DNA of 64,000 nt from Lingula anatina (GCF_001039355.2 NW_019776091.1:396457-460456), one strand, 5' to 3'; positions 1-13,200 are shown, numbered from the stretch's first letter. Notes: a model not told the origin generated them from the sequence alone. Numbers and translations are program-made.

Positions 1-1923
1 ATGGCCAATTTAAATGGCTGTACTATATTAATTTATTAAGCTTAAGCTTGGACGACTAACGTCCAAGACTTAGGTAATTTAACATGTATATATTTCTGTT
101 AAAGGTCATTTGAAATGACTTGGATATGCTTATTTATTTTTCTCAAGTAAAGGTCACAATAATAAATATCCATGTTGATCTGAATTGTTATTTTTGAAAG
201 TGTGATTACGCACTTAAGGCACAATACGAATTGTGATTTTTTTAAAAGATCTCTTGTTATTCATAATAAATATATATATATACCGTTTTAACTGATATTT
301 GGGTGTTTTTTTTTTTATACATTAAACAAAAAAGCATCCTACATAGATCTTTACCGTCCTGCACGTGGTTAAAAGTGAAACAGCAGAAAGCGCTTTTACA
401 GCATCCCGGGCAGACTCGCACTAATGCGCGCCTTTTACAAAGAAATGAAGTAATGATTGAAAGATAATTTCAGCACATGATATACATAGTTTTGTTTCTG
501 AATATTCATTCGCGTTTTTTTCTTTTGCAGTATTTTATCATAGTCAACAGAGTACATGTTTGTCCTTCTGTACTTACACGATGAACTACAAACCATTTAT
601 CATTGTACCTCATATTTAACGCCAACTAAAGTGGGCTTTAAATCATATCTCAGCATTTTGGAAAGATTTTATGAGCGGATCGGAAAATATGTCACTTGTC
701 TCAACATCATTGGGAATATGAGAAAGTTAACATTAGTTGTTGTTTAATTTGATACGTCTAAACTGAACTTTTTGAACTAAAGATTATTATTTCGCAATAG
801 TGGAAACGATTTTAATGCCATTGGAAACGATTTTGTAGGTAGAGTAAAATAATATCATATAGTTTTGAAACCTATTGAATTGAAAACAATGTGTAATGAG
901 GAAAACGGTCGTATTTGCCCCGCCGCTTATATCCGCTGGTCGAGACCCTAGTTAACCCATGTCCAACTTCAGGTTCCCAAATTTTGCAGATATATATTCC
1001 CTTGTCGCTTTTGTTTTTCATGTTTAGCCCCCCATCCCGTCCACGATTAAAATTTGCTTTTTACGCATCTGCTTATCTTATCCACTCTTCAACACACTGA
1101 ATAACTAGCTTTAATTCAAATAACACGCAATGCTCAAGGGCTGAACGAAGAATGCAATTTTTAAAGAAAAATCATGCAAATCGCATGATTCTGAAGATAT
1201 ATTTTCCATGGTTTTGGATGTTCCCATTCTATACATTTACTATACACTGGACAATTAGAAATTTGCACTTTGGCTTTAACTTATAAAAACAAAAATATTC
1301 TATTTTGTCGAGTTTGTATTGCAAACAACATGCTAGTGAGATATACTAAACATGAAGAGTAAATATCCAAGATCTTGATGTGTGAAAGGTCTTTAATCGG
1401 CTAATCAGTCTCATGTAATGATTTTCCTTATTAGATTGTGTGCTGAACAATGTGTATACATGAACAACACAGAGATCATTCCTGGTAGCATTCCTGCAAA
1501 TAGAGAACCATGCCGGAACAGGTTTTACCTCCCCTCCCGATTTTAATATCTGGTATACGCCCCTATCTCACAGGGTAACTTTATATTTGCAATAGCTGAC
1601 TGACGCAATATCGTATTATGCTTATCACATTCACGGACATTTTCGTCTCAACACAAGACAGAAAGTTTGGCCACAAAGTGACACCGGCTGGTGCTACAAT
1701 GGGCTTCATTAAGAGCCCGACGTTCTTGTTGTTTTAGTCCGAGCAGATTAGCTCCCCCTGTTGACAAAAGCGTCTGAAAAAAAATCTAATAGAAAATGTG
1801 ACCAGCTCAAGTTCAATAAATCCTGATCCTTTTTCCTCCCCTCCTGTCGTTACTCTGCTGTGACGGACGGAGTGCAGAATAAGTACTTCACTCACACCTC
1901 AAGAGACCCACAACTCGACGCGG
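1..1923. other. Intergenic DNA 3' of desulfhydrase copy 1
   Basis: No gene is recognised here. Open frames are short (about 60 codons) and have no family resemblance. From about 1540 onward the sequence resembles the region at about 9935-10298, so that part belongs to the 3' flank of the segmental duplication. A short hairpin lies at 47-67 and a 12-base direct repeat (ggaaacgatttt) near 800-835; neither is likely to matter. Confidence 0.5.
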
Positions 1924-4900
1924 TTAGTCATAAAGGATCTTGACTCTATTGGTCATTTCGTGCTGCTTTAATACGTTGTCCATCCGTCCATCAAACAGTC
2001 CATAGATGCCACCTGTAAAGGAATATATTAGTTATTCCCAGAACCAGCGTCCACTCAGGCGAGTAATGCATTGTACTTTGAATTTGTCAAATTCCTCGTA
2101 GATTTTCGCTATGTTTACATATCGATCAGATCAGATTTCAGATCATATTTTAGTTTGATGAAGAAAAAAAACAAACCTGTGTGCAGAAATAATACCCTTC
2201 TACCCTTGAACCTATCAGGGTGGTTGTTCATTTCTTGAACCAGGAACTTCACAGCTTTGCCCGTGTAGGTTGGATCGACAATGACACCCGTATCAATGCC
2301 CACTTGAACGAAGTAATCTAATGAAAGGTAATAACATATAATATCAAGAATGTATTACCACATATATTACACCAAAATGGCCAAAAAACATCCCGGAAAA
2401 TGCGCCCTAATGTCGATAATTCCCAGATGTAAGTATATTGATAATATCCATGGTTTAGTTTCAGAATTAACATACTTATTTCATTAAGCGGCATATTCAA
2501 ATTATTACATTAGCTGTATCGTAATCCTAACGTCACAATGAACTACTGAATGTGCTTAAGCCCCATATAACCACTGCAACCTAACAAGTCAAATTGACTT
2601 CCACTATGGCAAGTAACGAGATAACAAGCGCTGGATATTGAGCATTCTGTTATTGTTGGTGGTACTGAAACAAACAATTTAAAATAAATCAATGTCCATC
2701 TCTAACCTAGTTCTTCCTGGGTGGACACCCCATAGCCTTGGTTTTCAGGACCTTCAATCATGTCCACCATGTCCTCTGAGCGTACGTCAGTCAGCCCAAC
2801 ATCGTCCAACATCTCATTGATAGCGGCATTATAGAACTTGGCATCCTCACACACGATCAGGGCATGGATTCTAAAAATGTAACTAATATATACAGCAAGG
2901 AAACAACACGAGGTCCCCCAGCACGGGATTCCTGTTGCAAATTATTTAAGTCAATTACCTCTAGTTGAAATAAAGCGTATGCAAAATTGGTCTAGAAACG
3001 CGTTCAGAAAACGCGCCAAGAATCGATAGAGTGACCTACGTTGCCATGGGAACAAAAATAAAAACAAAAATAAAAACGCAGTCGTATTGCAAGAAATTGC
3101 AGATAACGGCCATATTTTAAAATTTCCAACATACTTGAGCTTGGACCCGTTCAGGTAGTTTCCTACAGCAAGCCCTGCAGCAGTAGCTCCACTTCCACAG
3201 GCAAAAGCTATGTCATCAAAATTGTCTAAAATACCCTGCAGAAAAAAGATAATCAGTGCTGGGATCTGCATAGCCCTATATAATAAATACACAAATTTAT
3301 GTACTTCTCATTTTCCCACTGAAAAATACAAACAGCACCGGTACACTATATATGCTAATAATTTTCCGTGTCGAGCGCTGTCAATCTCTCTAAAGCTACC
3401 GGTGCGGCCTGTATCGCTTAAAGTATACCCTCAATGAGAAAAATGAGCTATTTACAAGAAAATGAAACCCAAAGTCGTTAGAACAATTTCCCTAGGAAAA
3501 AAGGAATGGGAATTAGACAAACGATTAAATATTCTTTACAGTGGAATATACTAGTAGCTTATATGGGAAAGGAAAAACTGAATTTTTATTCAACAACTAC
3601 TGTTATATAGGATATTTAAATTAAATCACGATATGTAAAGAAAATAATGTTACACCATATTACTTTATTGTATTTTGTTTAAGGTCACATACCTGTGAAA
3701 TCATTTCATGAAAAACTGTTATGTAGCCAAAAAGTCCGACCGAATTACTCCCACCAACTGGAATGAGGTACGAGTCTTCTCCACTTGACTCCCTATAAAT
3801 AAAACATCGAAAAACACGTAATTACTGAAGATAATATATTACCAGCTTAAATTGCCTTGTGGGATGATCCATTCGACAACATAAGTTTAACGTATCAGCA
3901 CACTGAAAATCTATCCTCTACCAAGAGGTCTTCTCCAGGTGTTACAAAATTGACTTAAAGACCAAGAACGTCCTTGGAAAGACTAACTATACAATTTCAT
4001 AACAGCTAGAGAAGATATCTGGTAATCCGTCAGAAATTGGACTATGTTAAGTATTAATTTTAATCGACTTCAGTAAAAGCGCATCGTTTTCTAAAGAAAT
4101 TTATTGGGCCATTCGCCAGGTTTTGATGTCATAAATACTTAGTTATGGAATAAATAAAAATAATTATGTAAATAAATAAATAAATTCAATGAAATTATTT
4201 TCCTTACTTAATTCCTCTAGCAATATTTTCCATACTTGGTTTGAGATGAGACTCGTAAGTACCTTCCCAAGGCACGATGTAGATTTGGGCACCACACATT
4301 CTGTCAAGAAGCAGGTTGCCATTACAAGGCACGTCTTCAGAATTCTAGAATAAAAATATGCTTGTCAGTAGCCTAATTTTCCATCCCTACTTATCGAGTA
4401 TCAGCGTACTAACGTCCGCTCGCCTTCTTCACATTTTAGGCAGCCACATGCTGCAAGTGTGTGCTGATATGATAAAAGACTAGGCAAGCTGTTCTATCAT
4501 TAATTCACCGCGGTGTTTTACAAGCTGTGTATAAACCTGGAAACTATGATGCAATGCAACAAGAGTAGCAATCTGACGGGAATGGCACGAAAAGAAACAA
4601 AGAAAGCAGTTTTGCGTTTCGCCTACGTGTTCTGAGACCCAAACATATTTATAAACAACACAATATATATAATTAAGGGCAAGACAGCCCAGGGCATGAA
4701 GAGCTAGTTCTGTGAGAGAGGTTACCATTCCGCTACTCTAAGATGGTAACTAACCTTTCTTTTTTATGTGTACACACGTTGTGTTAAGAGTTTATTCCTT
4801 AGGAGATATCAGGGTGTGCTAATTTTGTACTCACATTAATTCACTGGTTTAAGTAGGTATAGGTATTGTATTTTTATTTATTTATTTATTGTTTNAAATA

Positions 4901-5399
4901 AATTAAATGAAATTATTTTCCTTACTTAATTCCTCTAGCAATATTTTCCATACTTGGTTTGAGATGAGACTCGTAAGTACCTTCCCAAGGCACGATGTAG
5001 ATTTGGGCACCACACATTCTGTCAAGAAGCAGGTTGCCATTGCAGGGAACGTCTTCAGAATTCTAGAATAAAAATATGCTTGTCAGTAGCCTAATTTTCC
5101 ATCCCTACTTATCGAGTATCAGAGTACTAGCGTCCGCTCGCCGTCTTCACATTTTAGGCAGCCACATGCTGCAAGTGTGTGCTGATATGATAAAAGACTA
5201 GGCAAGCTGTTCTATCATTAATTCACCGCGGTGTTTTACAAGCTGTCTATGTATAAACCTGGAAACTATGATGCAATGCAACAAGAGTAGCAATCTGACG
5301 GGAATGGCACGAAAAGAAACAAAGAAAGCAGTTTTGCGTTTCGCCTACGTGTTCTGAGACCCAAACATATTTATAAACAACACAAAGCACGTGGAGACA

Positions 5400-5451
<52 letters not shown>

Positions 5452-8085
5452 GGGCAAGACAGCCCAGGGTATGAAGAGCTAGTTCTGTGAGAGAGGTTAC
5501 CATTCCGCTACTCTAAGATGGTAACTAACCTTTCTTTTTTATGTGTACACACGTTGTGTTCAGAGTTTATTCCTTAGGAGATATCAGGGTGTGCTAATTT
5601 TGTATTCACATTAATTCACTGGTTTAAGTAGGTATAGGTATTGTATTTTTATTTATTTATTTATTATTATTTTTTTATTTGTAAAAGTCAACATTGCAAG
5701 CTGGATAAGTCCAGATTTGCCCCCCTCCCCACTATCATCAACCTGAATTTTATAGGTCACTAGAAACTCACCGCCTTACTACCCTGCTAAGGGGCGGGAG
5801 GCCGTCTTCTGGGTCTTTTGGAAGACGGTTAAATTTTTTCAAGTTTACATTGACGGGCATTTAAATTTTTTTGTCGGAAGACGGCAAAAACGGACGATGG
5901 CTCAAGAGAGATGATTTGGAAGACTGCCAAAAATATATCTGGATCTGCCCCTGTGCCATGCTATCAGCATGCCTCTGACATCTCTGAAATCCAGGGTGGC
6001 TATGCTCCCCGTGTGGCATCAGAAACGTGAGCAAACAAGGGACCTGGATTCATCCACATTGCACTCAGATACTACAGATTTCAATTTATCGCGAGTGTTG
6101 GTTTAATCAAGTATTGGATATTGATACAGTCACTAGCCGACGCTTGGTAAAAGTTACTAAAATGACACTGACGACGGGGTACATGTATGGAAAATGCATG
6201 TAGGTTTATAAAGTTACATGTGTTGCAGTATCTACTTTCTCATCTATCACTTTTGTTCAAGCATATTCCACATATTCTCCACCCTTTCTTTTATTTCAAA
6301 TAGATTTTAAGTATGTAACAACTAGCATAATATTTTAACCTATATTTTGAAGTCAGCCTGAACACTTCATCACCGTATTGCCAAGACAATAAGACTTTCA
6401 CGCTGACATCGTTCTTTTACAACCTTTTTAATCTAGAAGCAACTTTGCGTACCACTTCTACACTTCTAGTATTACTAACCTTCAATTTTGACCGAAGCAC
6501 TAGGTGACTCTTCAGTCCCATCTGAGCTGACGCCACCGCTGTGGCTCTACAATGATTAGACTGAATTCCACCACATGTAATTATGTGCTTGCAACCCTTG
6601 TCCAAAGCATCTGCCAACAAAAACTCTAACTTTCGAACCTTGAAAAAAAACAACAATACGTTCTGTATAAAGAAATATGCCTGAAGAAACCAAAATGAAA
6701 TAACAAAGAAAAAAAACTAGCAGGGCCTAAATGCTACAATCTGTAACCATACAACTTGTTGTCACGGCGATCTAAGGAGGAACATGTCAACATGCAGAAT
6801 CATTCCTTGAAAACATCTCCCCAGCTCAACTCTCTCCAACTTCAAATAGTTGTCAACGTCAAAAGGGCTGCAGAAAAATATGTACTGTGCATAGGTAGAG
6901 ACAGTCTGCCATCGCAACAACCAAGGTTTGGGTCAATAAATTTCAGCAAGGTATAAATCTAGATATGTTGAAGCAGTGAGTTTTTAACCTTGGTTTGTGA
7001 AATCCACATTAAAAATATACTGACAGAGAACTTACCTTGTTTCCGGTAAGCGTACTGCCAGTTAGGTCGTCTCGCTTTACGTGAAGTGTGAACGGAGCCT
7101 TTACACCAGGGACTTTCCACTCATGAATCGGGGTGTCTGCGTGAGCTAACTGATATTAAAAAGGATAAATAAGCGTTAACAACCGTGAAAAATTCCTCAA
7201 TTATTCAATTGTGCGTTGAGTATATAACTCTTGACTTATATCAAATTATCGTGCTCTATGGTTAGTTCGGATAATTTACATCCAGTGTCGAAAACTCCGT
7301 ACCGGTGTGACAGGAATGTTAGTCCTAGATGGAAGTCCAGGGTCACATATCATTAGTACAGGTTGGAGTTAGTCTTAAGGGTATATGGGACGAACGTAGT
7401 AGGGAATGGACTACCGGTTCCTCGCGGACTACCATATTCTTAATTGTCACATTTGGAATAAATAAAACACAATTGAGATTTGAATCAAGATTGTAGACTG
7501 TTCGCAAGTGACGTTACAGATCAGCGCGGGCCTGAGTGGCCTGCAAACTTGTTTCCGGCGATATGGATTTTTCCACAAATCTTGCGGTTTAGAGGGTATA
7601 GGCATGTATAGGGGAATCTATCAGCCGTGTCGGTGGCCCATTTTCTTATTATGGCCAAATGGTGATGTCGTTCAACCATCTACATTATGCAACATAGATC
7701 CATCTTTCCAGATAATACTTCTATTAAATATGTATGTGTCACTGTGGGTAGCTCTTCCGCTGCTTGGCCAGCGACTCGGTGCTGTTAAGCGACTCCTATT
7801 CTTGATTTATGCCTCCATTCATGTTTATAGTGTATTGACCTATTTAATACAGCAGCGTCTATCTGTATATAACGGTAGATTTGTGTCTGAATTAGCTTAT
7901 CTGCATAAGTCAAGACCACTACAAGTAGGGGAAAGGAGTTGATTCACTGATGAAGTGATGGAGCTTCATAGTATTAAACGCAGGGCTTTTGGACCTACCT
8001 TAACGCGAGAAGATGGTATCTTTTTCAGTTTTGAAGCCCATGCCGGTGGTTCATATGGTATTCTGCAAAAGCTTGACGTGGCCAT
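1924..8085 (-). CDS. D-cysteine desulfhydrase / ACC deaminase-like PLP enzyme, copy 1 (9 exons)
   Basis: Exons in gene order: 7999-8085, 7036-7149, 6480-6638, one of two alternative copies (4926-5062 or 4208-4344), 3693-3792, 3135-3235, 2707-2870, 2177-2317, 1924-2012. All junctions are GT-AG, phases agree, and one exon-4 copy gives 363 residues. Starting ATG at 8085: [20 protein letters not shown], matching the YxPPxWA opening of the family. KRDDLTG is followed by GNK-VRKLEF, whose Lys67 is the expected Schiff-base lysine. [12 protein letters not shown] (about 90-101) and CGSGAT (212-217) are the cofactor and substrate loops; the C-terminal exons give [14 protein letters not shown] and [14 protein letters not shown]. 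Family members (plant and bacterial DcyD, ACC deaminase) release ammonia plus H2S and pyruvate from D-cysteine, or 2-oxobutanoate from ACC; the substrate here cannot be told from sequence. Vertebrates are thought to lack this enzyme. Exon 4 occurs twice around the N at 4895; at 137 bp each, using both would break the frame. Confidence 0.88.
4170..5665. repeat. Direct repeat pair flanking the N at 4895 (contains exon 4 of desulfhydrase 1 twice)
   Basis: About 4170-4894 and 4896-5665 are near-identical. Differences include scattered single bases, three silent changes within the 137-bp exon, and a (TA)n expansion with a short extra segment at about 5385-5446 in the second copy. The level of difference looks allelic. 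The pattern suggests two haplotype contigs laid end to end across a gap. Confidence 0.85.
5401..5446. repeat. (TA)n microsatellite
   Basis: About 22 TA units, present only in the second of the two copies around the N at 4895; the first copy has four. Confidence 0.9.
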
Positions 8086-8178
8086 ACTGCCTCCCTCTTA
8101 CTGCAGTCCGATCAGTTCTACGCTGGCAATCTGGCACGCGTTATCGCTATAAAAGCGGCACAGCGGTATTTATACCAA

Positions 8179-8425
8179 GAGACCATTCCCACAGATATTT
8201 GGATCGATCTATCTCCCTGGGGAGTCTCACTAAATTGCTGTCAACTTGACTGGCTTAAATGTCTGTCACGCCTAGAAAAGCTGTTAAGGGGTAATTATCT
8301 TTACCCTAAGCTTAATCGGTAGGCGTGACAGACATTTAAGCCTCTTGAGCTGATAGCAATTTACCATGAACCCCCAGGGAGTTAGGTCGATCCAGATGGA
8401 TTGATCTAAGTATGGGAACCCAGTC
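8179..8425 (+). mobile_element. TWA-type MITE copy A
   Basis: Imperfect palindrome opening GAGACCATTCCCACAG with a GGATCGATCTAT subterminal block and closing with a GATCTA..ATGGGAACCCAGTC end. Flanked on the right by TAA and on the left by CAA. It lies about 94 bp upstream of the desulfhydrase 1 start codon and is absent at the matching place of copy 2. Confidence 0.75.
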
Positions 8426-8614
8426 TAAGTACGTTGGGCTATGCCCATATCACCGTGTCCATACCTGCAGTGTAACAACAACAATACTATGAAAGGGACG
8501 CTCACGCACCCTGTGCAGGGGCTGATCCAGGATTATTTGAATGGTCGTCCGCCTATGCAAAGCCCCCCACCCCCAACACCACCACTTTGCGTGGGGTTCG
8601 GGGCCCGCTGAAGG

Positions 8615-8772
8615 GCTCCGAAAAAATTTGGTATTTTAGAGGGCGAACGGTGCCATTCGGTAGGGTTTAGAACTATGATTCAGCTAGTCAGAATTTTACG
8701 TTCAAGAGGGATCCACAAGTCGAAAGGGGAGGGGGGGTCAGGACCCCCTGACTCCCCTCTTAATCTGCCACT
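8615..8772. repeat. Dispersed repeat, copy 1
   Basis: Shares ttagaactatgattcagcta and neighbouring sequence with 32204-32374, ending in a C-rich stretch. Lies between the two desulfhydrase copies. Function unknown. Confidence 0.6.
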
Positions 8773-9079
8773 GCTGTGGTCAAAGAGTACCTAGGTTTTA
8801 CCATGGGAGAAGAACCGGAAAGGAATAGTAACGGGTAGGGGCGTGACGATTTCCATCAATATCATTGATCCTTATCAATAGGGAGCTGTTAACAAAAGTA
8901 CCCTTTGTGTGTTAAAGCCACATGGTTTAACAGAGACGGAATAAAGTCGATCACAGAATACCTGACAAGAACACATGAAGTCGCCTCCTTGATTTTTGCA
9001 AATTTACAAGTTTTTATCAAAATTGTGAGTGTGACACGCTTTATTGAATAAAAATATAACAAGCTTACTACCTCCGCGA

Positions 9080-9305
9080 AGGAGGTAATGTTTTCACCAC
9101 TGATTGTCTGTTTGTTTGTCTGTCTGTCTGTCAGTCTGTCTGTCTGTCTGTCATCAACATAACTCAAAAAGTTATGGACCGATTTTTATGAAATTTTCAG
9201 GAACTGTCAAAGTGAGCCAAGGAACAGATGATTAGTTTTTGGGTGATCCGGATCAATAATCAATCAATAATCAAAAATTGCTGCCTTGGCGGAGGTCTCG
9301 TTACT
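9080..9305. repeat. Widespread marine-invertebrate repeat with (TCTG)n core
   Basis: Starts ctccgcgaaggaggtaatg, passes through a TGTCTGTCTG microsatellite (9111-9151), then aactcaaaaagttatggacc and gatttttatgaaattttcag, and ends ttggcggaggtctcgttact. From memory, this pattern recurs in genomes of many marine phyla; I cannot search here. A minus-strand frame (8889-9167) crosses it and is not a gene. Confidence 0.6.
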
Positions 9306-9711
9306 TCTGTTGTTCTTTTGTGCGATTAGGTTGGCAAAATTGGTAAAATATGGTGATGGATAATTAAGACAGGGTTTTTGAGTTAACTATTCTTTTTACG
9401 GCGGACACATGCATGAGTGTTTGCTTTTTATTTTAACTCAATTAAGTGTTTCGAAGTAGGCTTTGTAAGTTGTTTTGATTGTTACGAAGTTTTGACATAC
9501 TAACCAGATTTTAATCGGGGTTTATAAAATCGAACATAAGCCACATGGTATTTCTATCCCATTTATGCCAACTCTTATAAACACGTTTTCAATATATTTT
9601 AAAATTGTGAGTTGACAGCTGATGTTTCACAAAAAAAAACTAGTCTAAAATTGTGCACGAATGTATAAAAGAACTCCAGTGTAATAGGTGGCCTCGGTTT
9701 TATTTACTTTT

Positions 9712-9909
9712 TTATCGTGACACTTGAACTGGCTTATTATCAGAAAGTTGAAACTCTCCCTCTGAAAAAAAGACGCCCTTATCCACAGCGTTTTCTATTT
9801 CTACAGAATCATTAAACTCATTCGCACCGTCCTCAATCTCTGATGAATCGTCGTTACTCTCAACTATATCATTCGTGGTACCCGGTAGATAACTATACCA
9901 GAAAAAAGT
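9712..9909 (-). other. Acidic open frame with adjacent AATAAA, possible terminal exon
   Basis: 66 codons without an ATG, ending SDNKPVQVSR-stop, rich in Asp/Glu/Ser (VESNDDSSEIEDGANE). AATAAA follows the stop by about 8 bp, and a pyrimidine-rich stretch with tatag lies at the start. It could be the last exon of an unrecognised gene or the acidic tail of a transposon protein. Not recognised. Confidence 0.2.
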
Positions 9910-10298
9910 TTAACCCCACTCCCTGTTTTCAAAAATCCGGTATGGGCATACGCCTCTTTCTCACAGGATAACTTCATATTGGCGATAGCTGACTGTGATA
10001 TGAAATTATGCTATATTTATATTCACGGGCAGATTGTCTTAATACAACCCAGAAAGTGCTGCCACCGGGTGGCAACGGTGGGTCCTATACTGTCCTTTCT
10101 CTTTGCCAAAGTCTCAGCAGACCATTTCTCTTCGGCTGCTAGTTTGTCCGAAAAAAAAAAATTCAAAATGTGACAGGTTCAAGCCCAATATATCCATTTC
10201 CGTTTCCCCCCATTTCTTCCGTTACTCAGGTGTAACGGTAGGAATGAAGAATAAGCGACTCATTACTCACACGGCAAGAGACTCAAAACTCGTTCCGT

Positions 10299-13200
10299 TT
10301 AGTCATAAAGTATCTTGACTCTATTGGTCATTTCGTGCTCCTTCAATACGTTGTCCATCTTTCCATCATACAGTCCAAAGACACCACCTGTAAAGTAATA
10401 TATTAATTATTCTCAAAATCAAAGTGCACTGTCATATTCCTCGAAGCTTTTGCTATGTTTACAACATGAAGGACTTTTCATTAAATCCCCAACATAGCCG
10501 ACAGTTTTTCATGTTGTTAGGATAGAAATTAGAAAAGAGAACAGCACTTTCTTTCAGATTCTAGTTCAGTTTGATGAAAAAACAAACCTGTGTGCAAAAA
10601 TAATACCCTTCTACCCTTGAACCTATCAGGGTGGTTGTTCATTTCTTGAACCAGGAACTTCACAGCTTTGCCAGTGTAGGTTGGATCGACAATGACACCC
10701 GTATCAATGCCCACTTGAATGAAGTAATCTAATGAAAAGAAAAAAGCATAATGTTATATCAAAAACAACATCCAAAATGGCCAAATCAGCTCAGAAGATG
10801 CGCCCTTACTTCGATTTATTCCCCGACGTATTTCTGAAGTAACATTTAAGTAACCAGGGAAGACCGGGGGTTGTTGGCCCAGTTGAACGCATTTGGCCTT
10901 GTAGAGCCAATTGGGAATGAGTTAATGCCAGGTGGCCTTTATGTATCATTAGTCCTAACGAACTCCTCATGAACTATAGAACGTACTTATGACATCATTG
11001 CATCTTCTCAAGTCAAATTGACTTCCACTATTGCAAGTAATGAGATAATAAGCGCTGGATATTGAATACTCTATTTTTGTTAGTGTTACCGAAACAATTT
11101 TTAAATTGTTTAAAAAAAACAAATCAATGTCCATCTCTTACCTAAATCTTCCTGTGTGTACACCCCATAGCCTTGGTTTTCAGGACTTTCAATCATGTCC
11201 ACCATGTCCTCTGAGCGTACGTCAGTCAGCCCAACATCGTGTAACATCTGGTTAACAGCGGCTTTACAAAACTCGGCATCTGAACCCACGAACAGAGCAT
11301 GGATTCTGAATATAAAACAGTGTAATATGTAAAGCAAGGAAACAAGGTTCTCCCGCATGAGATCTCTGCTGCAAAAACTGGGCAATTACCTTTTATTGAA
11401 ATAAAGCGTCTAGAATCGATGAAATGACTTATGTTGTCGTTGGAACATAAAAACGCCGAATTTATCAAGTACAGTGGTATATATATATTTCCTGCTACAA
11501 ATTCACCAGCTAGGCCTATACATGTATCTCTAGTAAAATTTCTCAATAATCTTGTGCACGATGCAACCATATTGCAAGGCAAATTAGTATGGCTAGTGTG
11601 GAAACTGAACCTAAACCAAAAATTAATATGGTAAACTGCAGATGGTGAATTCAAATAAAGACCACATTTTAAATTTCTAACATACTTGAGCTTGGACCCG
11701 TTCAGGTAGTTTCCTACAGCAAGCCCTGCAGCGGTAGCCCCACTTCCACAGGCAAAGGCTATGTCATCAAAGTTTTCTAGAATACCCTGAGAGAAAAGGA
11801 TATCAGTGCTGGGATCTGTATATATTATAAACACAAAAATGCATGAACCCTCTTTACCTATTTTCCCATCGAGCGATTTAATCTGCACCAGCACACTGTG
11901 TTATTTGATTGGCTGCGTCGAGTCCTGCCGATGTCTCCAAGCATACCGGTGCGGCCTGTATCGCTTCAAGTATAGCCTCAATGTGAAAAGTGCCCTAATT
12001 TTCAATTAAATTGCCATATTATATATTTAAGCTTGTTAGTTAAATATGACCACGAAGACGATGAATTCCAAAATTATTGGGTGAGTTTTCCACAGAAAAA
12101 GCAATGGTAGTGCGACTATGGAGTTAAGATATGGGAATGGAAAAACTGGTTTTTCAATCAACAAACTATTGACGTATTGCATAAAAAAGTCAATATCACG
12201 ATTTGTTAAAAAGTTCATATTGTATCATTTTACTTTATTGTATTTTGTTTAAAGGTCATATACCTGCGAAATCATTTCGTGAAATACTGTTATGTAGCCA
12301 AAAAGTCCGACCGAATTACTCCCACCAAGAGGAATGAGGTACGAGTCTTCTCCACTTGTCTCCCTATAAATAAAACGGCGACAAAACACGTAATTACTGT
12401 CGATGAAGATAATGCATTATGTGCTAAAATATTTTTAACTGTATTCAACAACAGTAGGTATGAGCACACCGGAAATCTATAATTTACAAGGGGTCTTCTC
12501 TAGCTGTCAGTATTCAGGATTCAGTTATGTTTTAATGTTAAAAACACAATTGAACCGAGCGTTGATGGAGCGTGAATTCCCAGTAACGCATATAAACCAC
12601 TTTTATTAGTTTCTCATACAACTCAAATAAGGTGAAGTGCCCATGGATAAACCGAATTAATCACTCGATGTGCCATAAAAGAGTTTTTGGTCGTAAATTT
12701 GACCTACTTATCTGACGTACTGTACTTTTCTCCCCCTCCCCCCTTTATTTAAAGCACAGAGAGCAAGCAGAAATCCATACAAATATCATTTTTCGGGTAA
12801 TATAAAACTATGTATTTTTGCATTTCTCTACGTTATNGTAATATGTAAAGCAAGGAAACAAGGTTCTCCCGCATGAGATCTCTGCTGCAAAAACTGGGCA
12901 ATTACCTTTTATTGAAATAAAGCGTCTAGAATCGATGAAATGACTTATGTTGTCGTTGGAACATAAAAACGCCGAATTTATCAAGTACAGTGGTATATAT
13001 ATATTTCCTGCTACAAATTCACCAGCTAGGCCTATACATGTATCTCTAGTAAAATTTCTCAATAATCTTGTGCACGATGCAACCATATTGCAAGGCAAAT
13101 TAGTATGGCTAGTGTGGAAACTGAACCTAAACCAAAAATTAATATGGTAAACTGCAGATGGTGAATTCAAATAAAGACCACATTTTAAATTTCTAACATA

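Larger units (their letters stand above)
1530..8500. repeat. Segmental duplication, left copy (desulfhydrase 1)
   Basis: Exons, parts of introns and both flanks match 9930-18130 in the same orientation. The 3' flank match (a stretch starting ctcacaggrtaact) begins near 1567 here and 9960 there; the 5' flank match reaches the sequence gggctatgcccatatc near 8443, corresponding to about 18093. Introns differ by many insertions, for example about 500 bp at roughly 7220-7735 that is absent from copy 2. Confidence 0.8.

Noticed and set aside
47-67. 8-bp hairpin cttggacg / cgtccaag near the left edge
   Set aside because: Too short and isolated to support a function; expected by chance in 64 kb.
7508-7942. 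Plus-strand open frame of 144 codons
   Set aside because: Lies in intron 1 of desulfhydrase 1 on the opposite strand; the matching region of copy 2 has no such frame, and no domain is recognisable.
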